From a virus, in IMG/VR virus record IMGVR_UViG_3300021420_000016, positions 90,049 through 154,048 of that record: DNA of 64,000 nucleotides; one strand, given 5' to 3'. Under the pieces are notes generated by a model, which worked only from the letters and a program-made list of their open reading frames with translations, was not told where the DNA came from and did not search any database. Shown here piece by piece: positions 15,983 through 25,247 of the stretch. The position numbers and the translations under genes are program-made. Positions within the stretch are counted from its first letter, which is position 1. The number at the start of each line of letters is the position of its first letter.

Positions 15983-17182
15983 TCAGCCCACGCGGCCTAC
16001 CGGTTGCGGCCCCAGCAGTACTTCATCGATTCGGTTCCTTCCCCAAGTGCGGCTGCGGCCGGGGAACATTCCCGCCAGCCGGCGGTCCGTTAGGGGTTTG
16101 CCTCTTACGACCGAGCGCCGGTAGGCCTCGCGCGCTTCGCGGGCCTGCGCCTCGCGGTCGAGCGGAACGGCGGCCGCTGCGGGTGGCCCGCTGGCCCCTG
16201 GCGCGCCGGTGGCTTCTGGCGTAGGCTCCTGGCCCGGCGAGCCGGTGGCTCCCAGGGTGGCTCCCGCCACCGGCCCCCCGGTAGAAGCCGGTGGCTCTCC
16301 GGTGGCCTTTCCGATGGCTTCTGCGGGTGGCATGTCCGTGGCACGCCCGCCGGTGGCACGCCGGGTGGCTTCCCTGGCTCCTGGCTCGTGCCGTTTGTGG
16401 CCGATCGCCACGGAGGGCCGATCCTGGAGAACAGCATCGGCGACGGCAGTGGCGACCGCCGACTCCCATCCGCCAGTGAGTCCCTCCCCCACCGCCGCAG
16501 TGACAGCCGCAGTGACAGCGTCGCCCAGGCGCCCCTTGCGGATGTTCGACCGCAGCAGCGCTGGCGCGTGCGCGAAGTACCGCCACCGGCCGCCGTACTG
16601 GGCCCGGGCCAGGTCCCGCATGTGCTTGCGGGCGTCTTCGAGGGCGCAGGCCAGCCGGTAGGACTGGATGTTCTGCAGCACCATGCGCCGCTTCAGCTTC
16701 ACCGTCCCCCACGGGTCGAGCACCCACCTTGCCAGCGGCACCGGGTCGGCGTGTTCCACCTGCCGGATGTCGGCAAGCTGCCGCCACCGGGTGAGCTCCA
16801 GGAACACGATCCACAGCGCGGGCATGATCGCGTGCAGGGTGCGGCCCAGCCAGTCGTGCGGCGGGCTGCCGTGGATGTTGACGTAGATGGTGCCCAGCGA
16901 CAGCGCCCACGCCAGCGCCCGGGGCACCAGGTCGCTGCGCTTGCGCCGGCGCAGCTTGGCGGCCTCGTTCATCAGCGCCAGAATGCCGACGTCGATGCCG
17001 ATGGGGTACAGCGCCGGCCAGCCGGGCAGCCCGTGCGCGGCGGCCTGGCGGGAAACCGTCTGGAACGACACCGCGAACCCGATCCCGGCGACGCCGAGCA
17101 GCAGCGGGTTGTCGGCCAGCGGGCTCGCGGTGACCGCGGCCCAGCCACTTTTCAGCCCAGATTTGGCCTGAATCCTTGACAT
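15983..17182 (-). CDS. DUF2637-family membrane protein (plasmid transfer type)
   Basis: 399 residues, ATG with AAGGGAG upstream. Four hydrophobic segments occupy the first 160 residues (including LLLGVAGIGFAVSFQTV, IGIDVGILALM, AWALSLGTIYVNIHG and MPALWIVFLEL), as in DUF2637 proteins of Streptomyces plasmids and ICEs. A helical middle and a long Ala/Gly/Pro/Thr linker lead to a C-terminal helix-turn-helix-like end (GKPLTDRRLAGMFPGRSRTW). The family accompanies TraB/FtsK-type transfer genes, although its exact role is unsettled. Confidence 0.88.
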   Translation of the reverse strand: MSRIQAKSGLKSGWAAVTASPLADNPLLLGVAGIGFAVSFQTVSRQAAAHGLPGWPALYPIGIDVGILALMNEAAKLRRRKRSDLVPRALAWALSLGTIYVNIHGSPPHDWLGRTLHAIMPALWIVFLELTRWRQLADIRQVEHADPVPLARWVLDPWGTVKLKRRMVLQNIQSYRLACALEDARKHMRDLARAQYGGRWRYFAHAPALLRSNIRKGRLGDAVTAAVTAAVGEGLTGGWESAVATAVADAVLQDRPSVAIGHKRHEPGAREATRRATGGRATDMPPAEAIGKATGEPPASTGGPVAGATLGATGSPGQEPTPEATGAPGASGPPAAAAVPLDREAQAREAREAYRRSVVRGKPLTDRRLAGMFPGRSRTWGRNRIDEVLLGPQPVGRVG

Positions 17183-17246
17183 GGTGGCTCCCTTATGGTC
17201 TAATCGCGCGCGTGCACGCGTATACGCCTATACCTGTGTACGCATA

Positions 17247-17282
17247 GGGCGCCTGAACAGGCGCCCCTCCCCCGGGGGAGGG
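17247..17282 (-). terminator. Double hairpin downstream of the 17.3 kb gene
   Basis: GGGCGCCTG-AA-CAGGCGCCC (perfect 9-bp arms) is followed by the palindrome CCTCCCCCGGGGGAGG. It sits after the stop of the upstream minus-strand gene and before the DUF2637 promoter region. No clear U tract, so a factor-dependent terminator or structured leader is possible. Confidence 0.5.
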
Positions 17283-17297
17283 GAGGGGCTGCGGCCG

Positions 17298-17804
17298 TCA
17301 CGGCGCACCCCAGGCCGGGAACGGCCTGCCGTAGCCGGGGCAGTCCGGCGCCCCGTCCCAGTCGAATGGGTCAAAGATGGCCCTGGTGAGGCGAGGTAGC
17401 GGGCCGGTGCTGTAATAGGCCGCGCACCGCTGGGCCAGTTCCGCAGCCTCATCGAGACTGGAGCGCCCAGTGGAACCTAGGCCGGCGGCGAGGGTGTCCC
17501 AGCCTGTGTACACCCACACTCCCCCGCCCGCGGCGGCGGCGGCCGCCCGCTGCTGCCATGCGCAGCCGATGACGTAGCCGTCAGCGTCTGCGGGGCCGCC
17601 GTAGGCGGCGTAGAAGCAGATCACGATTGCGGCGCTGGGGACGCCGGGCCGCAGCCAGCGGACGGCAAACGCCTGGCCGCCGGCGCACCCGTCATCCTGG
17701 GCGACAGCGGCATCCCACGTCCGGTACGGCTCCCCGGCGGGGATCCACCGCTCGCGACCGGGGGCCGGCGCGGGTGCCGCCGGGTGCCGCCAGCGCCTCA
17801 GCAC
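17298..17804 (-). CDS. Unknown protein
   Basis: 168 residues from a GTG overlapping the end of the previous gene by 7 bp, with GGGG 7 nt upstream. Trp/Tyr-rich, with a hydrophobic stretch (PSAAIVICFYAAYGG) and an Ala run. Its composition resembles the preceding gene and the two may be related accessory transfer proteins. No family recognised. Confidence 0.68.
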   Translation of the reverse strand: MLRRWRHPAAPAPAPGRERWIPAGEPYRTWDAAVAQDDGCAGGQAFAVRWLRPGVPSAAIVICFYAAYGGPADADGYVIGCAWQQRAAAAAAGGGVWVYTGWDTLAAGLGSTGRSSLDEAAELAQRCAAYYSTGPLPRLTRAIFDPFDWDGAPDCPGYGRPFPAWGAP

Positions 17805-18220
17805 GGTGGCACCCCATTCCAGGACAGGCACGCCGGGAGGCCACCAGGGAAGCCACCCCACGTGCCACCGCAAGCCAATGCCACGACGGCATCAAGAGCC
17901 GCGTCGATGGCACTTTCTGGCTTGGCGAACCACAGCCGGGCGTGGTCCGTGCCGTAGGCCTGCCACGGGCCGCATGCCAGCCGGTACCGGCACGCGACCC
18001 CGTACGAGGGCCACCCGGGCTCCTGCCCGGTGGCGTACAGCCAGACGGTCACCTGAGCACTGGGCTGGCCGGGCCGGGTGAACCGGGCCCCGTACGCGAC
18101 GTCACTGACGCAATAGCGGTCAGACGCAAGCGCGGAATCGCAGGCCTGCGGTTCGCCGCCGTCCGGCAGCCATTTCAGTTCGGCCTGCGCGGGCACTAAT
18201 GCGGGCGCGGGAATTGTCAT
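17798..18220 (-). CDS. Unknown protein
   Basis: 140 residues; ATG with a strong GGAGG site. Repeated Trp-Leu-Tyr and Cys residues (YGVACRYRLACGPWQAYGTDHARLWF) suggest a small beta-rich fold. It overlaps the next gene. No family recognised. Confidence 0.72.
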   Translation of the reverse strand: MTIPAPALVPAQAELKWLPDGGEPQACDSALASDRYCVSDVAYGARFTRPGQPSAQVTVWLYATGQEPGWPSYGVACRYRLACGPWQAYGTDHARLWFAKPESAIDAALDAVVALACGGTWGGFPGGLPACLSWNGVPPC

Positions 18221-18232
18221 GACAGGCCTCCT

Positions 18233-18619
18233 TTATTCCGGCCTTCGCCTAGTGTTGATGACGATGGCGACTATGGCGCCGGCAACGATGGCGACGGCGG
18301 CCACGAGCGGCCAGCCCGACAGCAGTGAATGTGCCGGGGAATGCGCGGCCTGGTGGATGATGATCGTCCGCCGCGGAGCGGCCGCCGGCGGCGTGGCGTG
18401 GCCGGCCCGGGCGGCGAAGCACGCCAGCCCGGCTGCGGCCAGCAGCGCGGCGATCCAGCCGCCGGAATGTGAACACGACGCTGGCAGTGCTGGCGCGGGC
18501 CGCATGAGCCACCAGAGAACGGCGATGATCGCGGCAATGATCGCGGTGGCGAGAACATGGTGGCCGGCCCAGTGGGCGATCACGCCCAGCACGTGGGGGG
18601 CGGTGGCTGTGTTACGCAT
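18233..18619 (-). CDS. Multi-pass small membrane protein
   Basis: 128 residues. The ATG overlaps the end of the ftsK-like gene by 8 bp, so translation is coupled. Three to four hydrophobic segments ([49 protein letters not shown]). Probably part of the membrane apparatus for DNA transfer. Confidence 0.8.
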   Translation of the reverse strand: MRNTATAPHVLGVIAHWAGHHVLATAIIAAIIAVLWWLMRPAPALPASCSHSGGWIAALLAAAGLACFAARAGHATPPAAAPRRTIIIHQAAHSPAHSLLSGWPLVAAVAIVAGAIVAIVINTRRRPE

Positions 18620-20633
18620 TGGCGGGCCTGCTTTCGGTTGTGCCGCGCAGTTCTGCGAGGAGCCCCGGCAGCTCGTCCGGAAGCACCAGCACGTCCCTGG
18701 CCTTGGAGCCCTCGCTCGGCCCGACGATCCCCCGGCTCTCCAGCAGATCCATGAGCCGGCCGGCCTTGGCGAAGCCGGCCCGCATTTTGCGCTGCAGCAT
18801 CGAGGTGGAGCCGAACTGGGTGCTGACCACGAGCTCCGCCGCCCGGACGAGGTCTTCGAGGTCGTCGCCGATGTCGAGGTCACCCCGGACCGGGCCTTCG
18901 GCCTCGGGGGCCACCTCTACCAGCTCAGGGGGGGCGAATGCAGCCTTGGCCATCTTCACGTAGTCGTGGATCTCCGCCTCGGTGACGAACGCGTTCTGCA
19001 CCCGCAGCGGCTTGCTCACGCCCATCGGCAGGAACAGCGAGTCGCCCTGGCCGAGGAGTTTCTCCGCGCCGCCCTGGTCCAGGATGACCCGGCTGTCGGT
19101 GGCGCTCGCAGCGGCGAACGCCAGCCGGGACGGCACGTTCGCCTTGATCAGCCCGGTCACCACGTCCACCGACGGCCGCTGGGTGGCGAGCACCAGGTGG
19201 ATGCCGGCCGCCCGGGCGAGCTGGGTGATCCGGACCACGGCGTCTTCCACGTCGCGTGGCGCGATCATCATCAGGTCGGCCAGTTCGTCGACGATCACCA
19301 GCAGGTACGGGTACGGCAGGAACACCCGGTCACTGCCCGGAGGGGTCTTCACCTTCCCGGCGCGGACCGCTTTGTTGAAGTCGTCAACGTGGCGGAACCC
19401 GGCGGCCTGCAGGTCGTCGTAGCGCCGGTCCATCTCCCCGACGACCCAGCCGAGCGCCTCGGCGGCCTTCTTCGGGCTGGTGATGATCGGCGTGATCAGG
19501 TGCGGGATGCCCTGGTAGATCGCCAGCTCGACACGCTTGGGGTCGATGAGGATCATCCGCACCTCATCCGGGGTGGCCCGGGCCAGGATCGACGTGATCA
19601 GCCCATTCACGCAGGTACTTTTGCCCGATCCCGTACTTCCGGCAATGATGATGTGAGGCATCTTCGCGAGGTTGGCGACGACCGCGGCACCTTCGACGTC
19701 CTTGCCTAGGCCGACCGTCAGGGGATGGTGGTCGGCCATGGCGATCGGCGAGCGCAGAACGTCGCCTAGGCGCACGATCTCCCGGTCGGCATTGGGGACC
19801 TGGATTCCGACGGCCGACTCCCCTTCGACGGGGGACTGGATCCAGATGTTCGCGCTCTTCACTGCGTACGCGATGTTTCTGGTGAGCTGGGTGACCCGCT
19901 CCACCTTGACGCGGGGCCCGAGGGTGACCTTGTAGAGGGTGACGGTCGGCCCGCGACTGAACCCGGTCACTTGGGCGTCCACGTCGAATTGCCCGAAAAC
20001 TTCGTCGATAGCCCGTATGACGGTGTCGTTGGCTTCGGTGCGCGGCGCGCTCGCATACCCGGTGACCAGAGAGCCGGGACCGAGGGGCTGCTGGGCGGCT
20101 CGCGGCGCAGTGTGCGGCACCGGCTCGTAGCGTTCGGCGAGGATTTCCGCGTGCACCGGGGTGTCCGGCGCGGAATCTTCCGGCGGCGCCGCGGCGCCGT
20201 TTCCCTGGCCGAGCGGGCGCAGCTCGCCGCGCAGGGTGCGGTGGGCGGGGGTGGCGTGCTCGATGCGCCGGTCCCACAGCAGCGGGAAGCACAAGGCCGT
20301 GCCGCCGGCCCACAGCAGCCCTTGCAGGATCCAGCCGGCCAGCCCGTGGAACGGGCCGTGGACGGAGGCGACCGGCAGCCAGATGGCCCCGCCGGCCCAC
20401 AGCCGCAGCGCCACCATTTCCATGGCCGGGTGGCTGCGCACCGCGTGAATGGCCCATCCGGTGGCACCGGCGATGGCCACGACGGGGATCCCGAGGGCGA
20501 GCAGGCCGGCGGCCCAGTGCCCGAAGACGGCCACGGCGTCCGCGGCGGCCATCCAGGCGAAGGGCACCAGGACGGGCCGGTGGGCGTGCACCACCGCACC
20601 GGTCTCTGTCGCTGCCCGCTCGCCGTCACGCAT
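18612..20633 (-). CDS. FtsK/SpoIIIE-family DNA translocase
   Basis: 673 residues, ATG start. An N-terminal membrane part (about residues 18-115, three to four helices) precedes a short linker and the motor: the FtsK alpha domain (about 205-300), Walker [10 protein letters not shown] (about 331-339), Walker B LLVIVDE (about 444-450) and ATQRPSVDV. The C-terminus (about 595-660, with [23 protein letters not shown]) is a winged-helix gamma domain. In Streptomyces plasmids a related FtsK-type pump (TraB) moves double-stranded DNA between hyphae; the complete gamma domain is more like a chromosomal FtsK. Flanked by small membrane genes, so transfer is the likely role. Confidence 0.95.
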   Translation of the reverse strand: MRDGERAATETGAVVHAHRPVLVPFAWMAAADAVAVFGHWAAGLLALGIPVVAIAGATGWAIHAVRSHPAMEMVALRLWAGGAIWLPVASVHGPFHGLAGWILQGLLWAGGTALCFPLLWDRRIEHATPAHRTLRGELRPLGQGNGAAAPPEDSAPDTPVHAEILAERYEPVPHTAPRAAQQPLGPGSLVTGYASAPRTEANDTVIRAIDEVFGQFDVDAQVTGFSRGPTVTLYKVTLGPRVKVERVTQLTRNIAYAVKSANIWIQSPVEGESAVGIQVPNADREIVRLGDVLRSPIAMADHHPLTVGLGKDVEGAAVVANLAKMPHIIIAGSTGSGKSTCVNGLITSILARATPDEVRMILIDPKRVELAIYQGIPHLITPIITSPKKAAEALGWVVGEMDRRYDDLQAAGFRHVDDFNKAVRAGKVKTPPGSDRVFLPYPYLLVIVDELADLMMIAPRDVEDAVVRITQLARAAGIHLVLATQRPSVDVVTGLIKANVPSRLAFAAASATDSRVILDQGGAEKLLGQGDSLFLPMGVSKPLRVQNAFVTEAEIHDYVKMAKAAFAPPELVEVAPEAEGPVRGDLDIGDDLEDLVRAAELVVSTQFGSTSMLQRKMRAGFAKAGRLMDLLESRGIVGPSEGSKARDVLVLPDELPGLLAELRGTTESRPANA

Positions 20634-20639
20634 GGCTGA

Positions 20640-21353
20640 TTAACGCCTCCCCGCCGGCGTCGGGTCGCCGCCCGGGCCGGGGCCGCCACCGCCGAGCGCG
20701 GGCCGGGTTTGCGGGCGGCCGAAGCTGCCCCGCGTCGCCTTACCCTTGCGGCGGCCCCACAGGCTGCTGGCGAACCGGCCGACACCCAGGCCCTGGGCCA
20801 TGATCGGCTGCGCGACGGGCAGCGCGCCTTCGCGCTGCTCGCGGCGCTTGTGCAGCCCGCGGACAAGGAGGAACAGCACGGCGACGCCGATCACGAACGC
20901 CACCAGGTACACCTCCTGCTGGTGGGCGGCCTGCCCGTGCGCCGCAGGCGCGGCGTGGATGTGGGTGATCGCCTTGCCGATCTCCTTGCCGGTGCGGGGC
21001 AGCAGCGCCGCACTGCGGTGGGCGACCTGCGGCCAGTCGGCGACGGTGACCGCCATGGTGAACCCGAAGATGCCGCAGATGAACGGGGTGATCACCGGGT
21101 GGTACTTGTGCGCCAGGAGGGCCTCGAACAGGAACCCGACTGCGGCGATGGCGTCCACCGCCAGCAGGGCGGTCATGCCGTTGTCGCTGTTGGCCTGCCC
21201 CGCTGCGGCGTACAGCAGCGGGGGCAGCCCGAACGCGAGGAAGAACCCCAGAGGGCCGGCGAACCAGGCGATCAGCCGGGGCGCCTTCCGGTAACGCCAG
21301 CACAGGCCGATCACGACCGCACAGGCAAGGGCGAGAACCAGTGGCGGGCTCAT
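20640..21353 (-). CDS. Polytopic membrane protein of the transfer module
   Basis: 237 residues, ATG with GGAGGG 9 nt upstream. Five to six hydrophobic segments, for example LVLALACAVVIGLCW, WFAGPLGFFLAFGLPPLLY, ALLAVDAIAAVGFLF and VYLVAFVIGVAVLFLLV, then a basic cytoplasmic tail. It stops 6 bp before the ftsK-like start, so the two are probably produced together. Confidence 0.85.
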   Translation of the reverse strand: MSPPLVLALACAVVIGLCWRYRKAPRLIAWFAGPLGFFLAFGLPPLLYAAAGQANSDNGMTALLAVDAIAAVGFLFEALLAHKYHPVITPFICGIFGFTMAVTVADWPQVAHRSAALLPRTGKEIGKAITHIHAAPAAHGQAAHQQEVYLVAFVIGVAVLFLLVRGLHKRREQREGALPVAQPIMAQGLGVGRFASSLWGRRKGKATRGSFGRPQTRPALGGGGPGPGGDPTPAGRR

Positions 21354-21378
21354 CGTGTATTGCCCTCCTTCAAGGGGG

Positions 21379-21969
21379 TTAGAGGATGCCGAGCCAGATC
21401 AGGGCCGCGATGACCGCGGCGAGGGTAAGAGCGAACAAGGCCAGGGCGACGATCTGCCGGAACGGCCTGACGACCAGCCACAGCCAGATGATCGCGGGGA
21501 TCATCGCTGGGATCGCCCACCACGTGTGGTAGCGGGCGCCCCACTGCTCCGACCAGCCGCCGTAGTGGCCTTCGGGCACCCATGCCCGGCCGTCGCGGTA
21601 CTGGATCTGGCCGGGGATGTGCACGGTTGCGCCGCACGCGGTGCAGCGGACGCCGGCTCCGCCGATCGAGGGGGGCAGCCAGTGTTCGATGCCGTTGATG
21701 AAGCCGCCTTCGTTCCTGCGGGCCATCCGCCACGTCAGCCGCGCCGCGATGACCGCCTGGCGCAGCGCGCTGAGCGCCTGCTGCCGCGCGGTCACTGCGG
21801 CAACCTCGGCTGCCGGGGCAGGCGGCGCGGCCGGGAAAGCGGCAGGCTCAGGCTGCGGCGGCTCCGCGGGCACTTCAGGGCTAGGACCCGGGGCGGCCCC
21901 GGCGTTCCACCCGGGGCCGTCATCGCCGTCCCCGAACACGGCATCAAGGAAGTCGGTGTCATGACTCAT
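21379..21969 (-). CDS. Membrane protein with a CxxC motif
   Basis: 196 residues. An acidic, Pro/Ala-rich N-terminus is followed by a helical stretch, a CTAC zinc-knuckle-like motif near residue 108, and two C-terminal membrane helices (AIPAMIPAIIWLWLVV and IVALALFALTLAAVIAALIW). It overlaps the previous gene by 11 bp. Transfer-module protein of unknown role. Confidence 0.8.
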   Translation of the reverse strand: MSHDTDFLDAVFGDGDDGPGWNAGAAPGPSPEVPAEPPQPEPAAFPAAPPAPAAEVAAVTARQQALSALRQAVIAARLTWRMARRNEGGFINGIEHWLPPSIGGAGVRCTACGATVHIPGQIQYRDGRAWVPEGHYGGWSEQWGARYHTWWAIPAMIPAIIWLWLVVRPFRQIVALALFALTLAAVIAALIWLGIL

Positions 21970-22324
21970 TACTTGCCCCGCTCCCGCCGGCGGCGCGCCT
22001 CAGGCCACCAGTCAGGGCCGCGTGGAACGCGGCCCACAGGTCCCGGCCGGTGGGGATGCCACCCTGGTAGGTCGGCGGCCGCTTCACCCTCGCCGGCCGG
22101 ACGCTCGCCGCTGCCGCCTGGATGACGCCGGCGACTTCGGCGTGCAGCAGCATCCACTCGGCGGTGGGCCGGTCCTTGCGCGTCTTGGCCAGTTCGGACA
22201 GCAGGGCGGCGATGGCGGTGTGCACCGCCTCCGCGCAGTTGCCGTCGTTCAGTTCGTCGGCGATGGCCGCCGGGGCGACGTCCACGGCGCGGCGGGGCTT
22301 GTCGTCTTGCGGACCGGTGGCCAT
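21959..22324 (-). CDS. Small helical unknown protein
   Basis: 121 residues, ATG with GAGAGGAA upstream. Predicted mostly helical (EAVHTAIAALLSELAKTRKD, EWMLLHAEVAGVIQAAAASV), with no membrane segment. Overlaps the next gene by 11 bp. No family recognised. Confidence 0.78.
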   Translation of the reverse strand: MATGPQDDKPRRAVDVAPAAIADELNDGNCAEAVHTAIAALLSELAKTRKDRPTAEWMLLHAEVAGVIQAAAASVRPARVKRPPTYQGGIPTGRDLWAAFHAALTGGLRRAAGGSGASNES

Positions 22325-22356
22325 CTCAGCGTTCCTCTCGTGGGTTCAGGTGCGGG

Positions 22357-23283
22357 TTAGGAGAACCGGGCCGGTGCGCCGGTGCGGCGCAGGGTGCCGA
22401 TACGCTGCTCGAACCGGTAGTACCGCTCGTTGCCGAGTTCAGTTCCGGCGTAGCTGCCGAACGGGCCACCCGGACCGATCTCGCAGTGCATTCCGGTGCC
22501 GCCGTAGCGGGGGCCGTAGCGCTTGCGCGCCAGCCGTTCCTGCTCGGCCAGTTGCTGCCACCTGGCGCGGGACCAGTGGCAGTTCTTCGCGGACGCAACC
22601 GGCGGCGCCGCTGGGGGCCCGGCGCGGCAGGTGCCGAGCCGGCCCGGTGCCTGGTCGCCGTGGCAGATGGGCGCCTGCGGGTCCGGCGCCCAGTAGCTGA
22701 CCGTTCCTGAGCCTTCACAGAACGCGCGCCGCGGCGGCGGGACGCCCACGGAAAACTCGAACGTAGTCGTGGCCGCCGAACCGAACGTGGTGCTTACGTG
22801 CACGTTGTGCCCAGGCGGGGTGCCCTCGCGCGCGGTGCCGCTGGTGCGGCCGTAGGCGGTGACGGTGGACATGAACCCGTACCGGCCGCGTTCGGCCCCG
22901 AGGGGGACGTGGACGGTGAACGTCGAGGTTGCCGACGAGTGGGCGGCCACCCAGCCGCGGGTGCCCGGGACGGTGAAGGAGATCCAGGACCGCGGCGTGG
23001 AGTACTGGGGGGTGTCCAGGTCCGGCAGGTTCTCGACGCCCATGTCGAGCCGCTCGTAGCCGCCGTGCTTGCCGCGGGTGGGGTTGACCACCGACACCGC
23101 GACGGATGCGGACTGCCCGGGTTGCAGGGTGCGGGTGACGCACGCCGGGCCGGCCTGCATGCCCGCAGACACTGAGCCGGTGGCCACGGCGCCGGGCGGG
23201 CCGCCAGTGGCCATTGCGGCGGCGGCGGCACCGATGCCGATCACCTTGGCCACGGCGTGGACGAAGCTGTGGAACCAGCCCAT
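22357..23283 (-). CDS. Secreted or surface protein of unknown function
   Basis: 308 residues. The hydrophobic N-terminus (VIGIGAAAAAMATG) looks like a signal or anchor. The middle (SASVAVSVVNPTRG, STFTVHVPLGAERGRYGFMSTVTAYG) has the look of a beta-sandwich. Four Cys in the C-terminal third may form disulfides. Within a transfer operon it could act at the cell surface. Confidence 0.78.
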   Translation of the reverse strand: MGWFHSFVHAVAKVIGIGAAAAAMATGGPPGAVATGSVSAGMQAGPACVTRTLQPGQSASVAVSVVNPTRGKHGGYERLDMGVENLPDLDTPQYSTPRSWISFTVPGTRGWVAAHSSATSTFTVHVPLGAERGRYGFMSTVTAYGRTSGTAREGTPPGHNVHVSTTFGSAATTTFEFSVGVPPPRRAFCEGSGTVSYWAPDPQAPICHGDQAPGRLGTCRAGPPAAPPVASAKNCHWSRARWQQLAEQERLARKRYGPRYGGTGMHCEIGPGGPFGSYAGTELGNERYYRFEQRIGTLRRTGAPARFS

Positions 23284-23289
23284 GGCTGA

Positions 23290-23529
23290 TCAGCCCCGGC
23301 CCTGCATGCCGTACCGCTGCGCCAGCCGCCGCTCGCGGCGGCTGTTACGGGTGGCGAACCGCACGATGCCGTACAGGACAAGAAGGAAGAGTGCGGCGGC
23401 GATATAGCCGCCCTCCTTCGGCGTGACCGCCCCTTGGGTGACATGTGTCGCGAGGTGCTGCGCCGGGCGCAGGAGAGTGTGGTGATGCCGGGCCATCAAG
23501 GTGACGACCAGGTGGACGAGGGGATGCAT
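23290..23529 (-). CDS. Small single-pass membrane protein
   Basis: 79 residues, ATG with AAAGGAA 9 nt upstream. His-rich N-terminus, one helix (YIAAALFLLVLYGIVRFA) and a basic tail. Ends 6 bp before the next start. No family recognised. Confidence 0.78.
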   Translation of the reverse strand: MHPLVHLVVTLMARHHHTLLRPAQHLATHVTQGAVTPKEGGYIAAALFLLVLYGIVRFATRNSRRERRLAQRYGMQGRG

Positions 23530-23557
23530 CGGAGGGGTTTCCTTTCAGGAGCTGGGG

Positions 23558-24103
23558 TTAACAGGTGGCAGTCAGGGCGTAGTGGTAATGGCTGGCCGCC
23601 CACGGGGAGTCCTCGATCGCGTTGGCGACCGCCTGGGCGTTGTTTCCGGCGCGCAAGGCGGCGAGGATGCCGCCGTAGCTGCGCACCGTCTGGACGGTGT
23701 AGCGGAGGCCGATCCGGGCAGTGGGGAACGCCCACGCGCCGGTCGCGTTGTAACCGGGCCATCCGGCACCGGGGCCGGGGTTCAGGTTGAGCGGGTTGTT
23801 CTCGGCCTGGTTGCCGAACCCGCCACCTTCGGCGGTTTCCCAGGCGATCACCGCGTTGCGGTCGCACCGGGTGAGCGGTTCGGGGATGTCTTGCAGGAAC
23901 GCCCGGGCCCACGAGGCGCGGGTCGACAGGTTCCCCGGGTTCCCCGCGGAGGCTTGTACGGAGGTGAGCATGCCGTTCTGGACATGGTGGCCGTGGTGGT
24001 GGCCGTGGGTTTGGCTCAGGCCAGCGAGGCTGAGGCCTACGGTCACCGCAGCGGCGGCCCAAGCCCCCGTGTGACTCTTCTGGACGTAACGGCGGCGGCT
24101 CAT
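23558..24103 (-). CDS. Secreted lysozyme-like cell-wall hydrolase
   Basis: 181 residues; the frame is open upstream but the ATG giving MSRRRYVQKSHTGAW starts a proper signal peptide (AAAAVTVGLSLAGL). The mature part has a candidate catalytic Glu in AWETAEGGG, then NNPLNLNPG and GLRYTVQTVRSYGGILAALRAGN, resembling lysozyme-like lytic transglycosylase domains. Such enzymes open peptidoglycan for conjugation machines. It starts 2 bp after the preceding small gene. Confidence 0.82.
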   Translation of the reverse strand: MSRRRYVQKSHTGAWAAAAVTVGLSLAGLSQTHGHHHGHHVQNGMLTSVQASAGNPGNLSTRASWARAFLQDIPEPLTRCDRNAVIAWETAEGGGFGNQAENNPLNLNPGPGAGWPGYNATGAWAFPTARIGLRYTVQTVRSYGGILAALRAGNNAQAVANAIEDSPWAASHYHYALTATC

Positions 24104-24105
24104 GA

Positions 24106-24261
24106 TCACAGCCCGTTCACGAACGTCTGGATCGAACCGCCAGCCTGCTCCAGCAGGCCCAGAAGACTGTGGACTGCATGACTGGCGGCGGCGGGCTGGG
24201 TGAACAGGTACCACGCCAGAAACACGACGATCGCCCAGCCCAGGACGCTCCGGATTCTCAT
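24106..24261 (-). CDS. 51-residue single-pass membrane protein
   Basis: Reads MRIRSVLGWAIVVFLAWYLF at the N-terminus, one membrane helix, then a short helical external part. ATG overlaps the lipoprotein stop by ATGA and the gene ends 2 bp before the lytic enzyme, so it is embedded in a coupled operon. Confidence 0.78.
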   Translation of the reverse strand: MRIRSVLGWAIVVFLAWYLFTQPAAASHAVHSLLGLLEQAGGSIQTFVNGL

Positions 24262-25073
24262 TGCGCACCTACCGGGTTTTCTGCCGCCTTGATGAGTGCG
24301 GCGACGCCTGCTTCCCAGTTGCCCCAGGGAGGCTGGCTGATGATCGAGACGCCGGCGGCCTTGGTCACCTGGCCGCTGGCGGGGACGTACAGTTCGTCGC
24401 CGGGGTCCGGTGCGACGTCACCCCAGCGCTGCGCGGGGATCGAAGTGCACGCCGCGTACTTGGCGACATGGCCGCACGACACACGGAGGGCCCCGGCGGC
24501 GGTGGCCAGCGTGACCGACCAGGCCTCACAGCCACCACCCATGGCCACCTGTGAGCCGCGGCGCGGTGAGGGGCAGTCCCCCCACTGGATGGCTGACCGC
24601 GTGATGATCCCCGCGATCATGCCCGGACGGGCGGGCGGCGGGTCCGCCCGCAGCCACGCCTGGGCAGCGGGCAGGACGCTCGGCGGCCCGGAGAGGCCGT
24701 CGAGGCCGGTGAACGTACAGGTAAGCCGCACGGGGACGATGGCCAGCGCCGGCGGGAAATGGTCCAGTGCCACCTGGGCGCCGGCGTAATCCAGTTCCCC
24801 AGCGAGCTCGCGGCTCGCGGCATCCCCCAGTGCGCGGGCCTTATCGCGGAGGTGATCGACCCGGCCAAGCCATGCGCCGGTCGCGGGATCGCCTGCCGAA
24901 GCGGGCGCGTTGCGGATCACGGCCCGCACTCCGGCCAGGCAGCCGGACGCGTCGCGCACTGGGGGGACGCTTCTGCCGTCAGGGGGCTCCTCGGCCTGGC
25001 CGGCGACGCCGCAGCCGGCCACCGCGACGGCGGCGAACGCGGTCCCGGCGGCGAGCGCGACGCGGGCCCTCAT
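24258..25073 (-). CDS. Lipoprotein of the transfer module
   Basis: 271 residues from the ATG that gives a typical lipoprotein signal, MRARVALAAGTAFAAVAVAGC; the lipobox is AVAGC. The mature protein has several Cys (SGCLAGV, TCTF, GDC, GGCEAW, SCGHVAKYAAC) and probably disulfides. Coupled by ATGA to genes on both sides. Likely anchored outside the membrane beside the transfer apparatus; no family recognised. Confidence 0.85.
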   Translation of the reverse strand: MRARVALAAGTAFAAVAVAGCGVAGQAEEPPDGRSVPPVRDASGCLAGVRAVIRNAPASAGDPATGAWLGRVDHLRDKARALGDAASRELAGELDYAGAQVALDHFPPALAIVPVRLTCTFTGLDGLSGPPSVLPAAQAWLRADPPPARPGMIAGIITRSAIQWGDCPSPRRGSQVAMGGGCEAWSVTLATAAGALRVSCGHVAKYAACTSIPAQRWGDVAPDPGDELYVPASGQVTKAAGVSIISQPPWGNWEAGVAALIKAAENPVGAQ

Positions 25074-25207
25074 GGCCGCCGCCTCCGCAGGAAGGGAAGC
25101 CACAGCACGCAGATGACGCCGACACCGGCAACCATCGTCACGGTCGAGCCGTAGACCACTTCACGGGCGGCTATCGCCAGCACCGCGAGCCAAAGGATCT
25201 TCCACAT
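25070..25207 (-). CDS. 45-residue membrane protein, first gene of the transfer operon
   Basis: Two hydrophobic stretches (WKILWLAVLAIAA and TMVAGVGVICVLWLPFL) and an RRRRP tail. ATG with GAAGGAG about 11 nt upstream; stop overlaps the lipoprotein start (ATGA). It is the promoter-proximal gene of the minus-strand transfer operon. Confidence 0.75.
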   Translation of the reverse strand: MWKILWLAVLAIAAREVVYGSTVTMVAGVGVICVLWLPFLRRRRP

Positions 25208-25247
25208 GACGGCTGAGCGCTCCTTCGAAGTCTGCTGTTCTTTGCCG

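Noticed and set aside
17210-17245. Alternating purine-pyrimidine stretch (CGCGCGTGCACGCGTATACG) as a Z-DNA or promoter element
   Set aside because: It lies in the DUF2637 upstream region but no clear -35/-10 pair could be placed, so nothing firm can be claimed.
18219-19709. 496-residue plus-strand frame opposite ftsK
   Set aside because: Antisense shadow over an unambiguous FtsK; composition and lack of a ribosome site argue against it.
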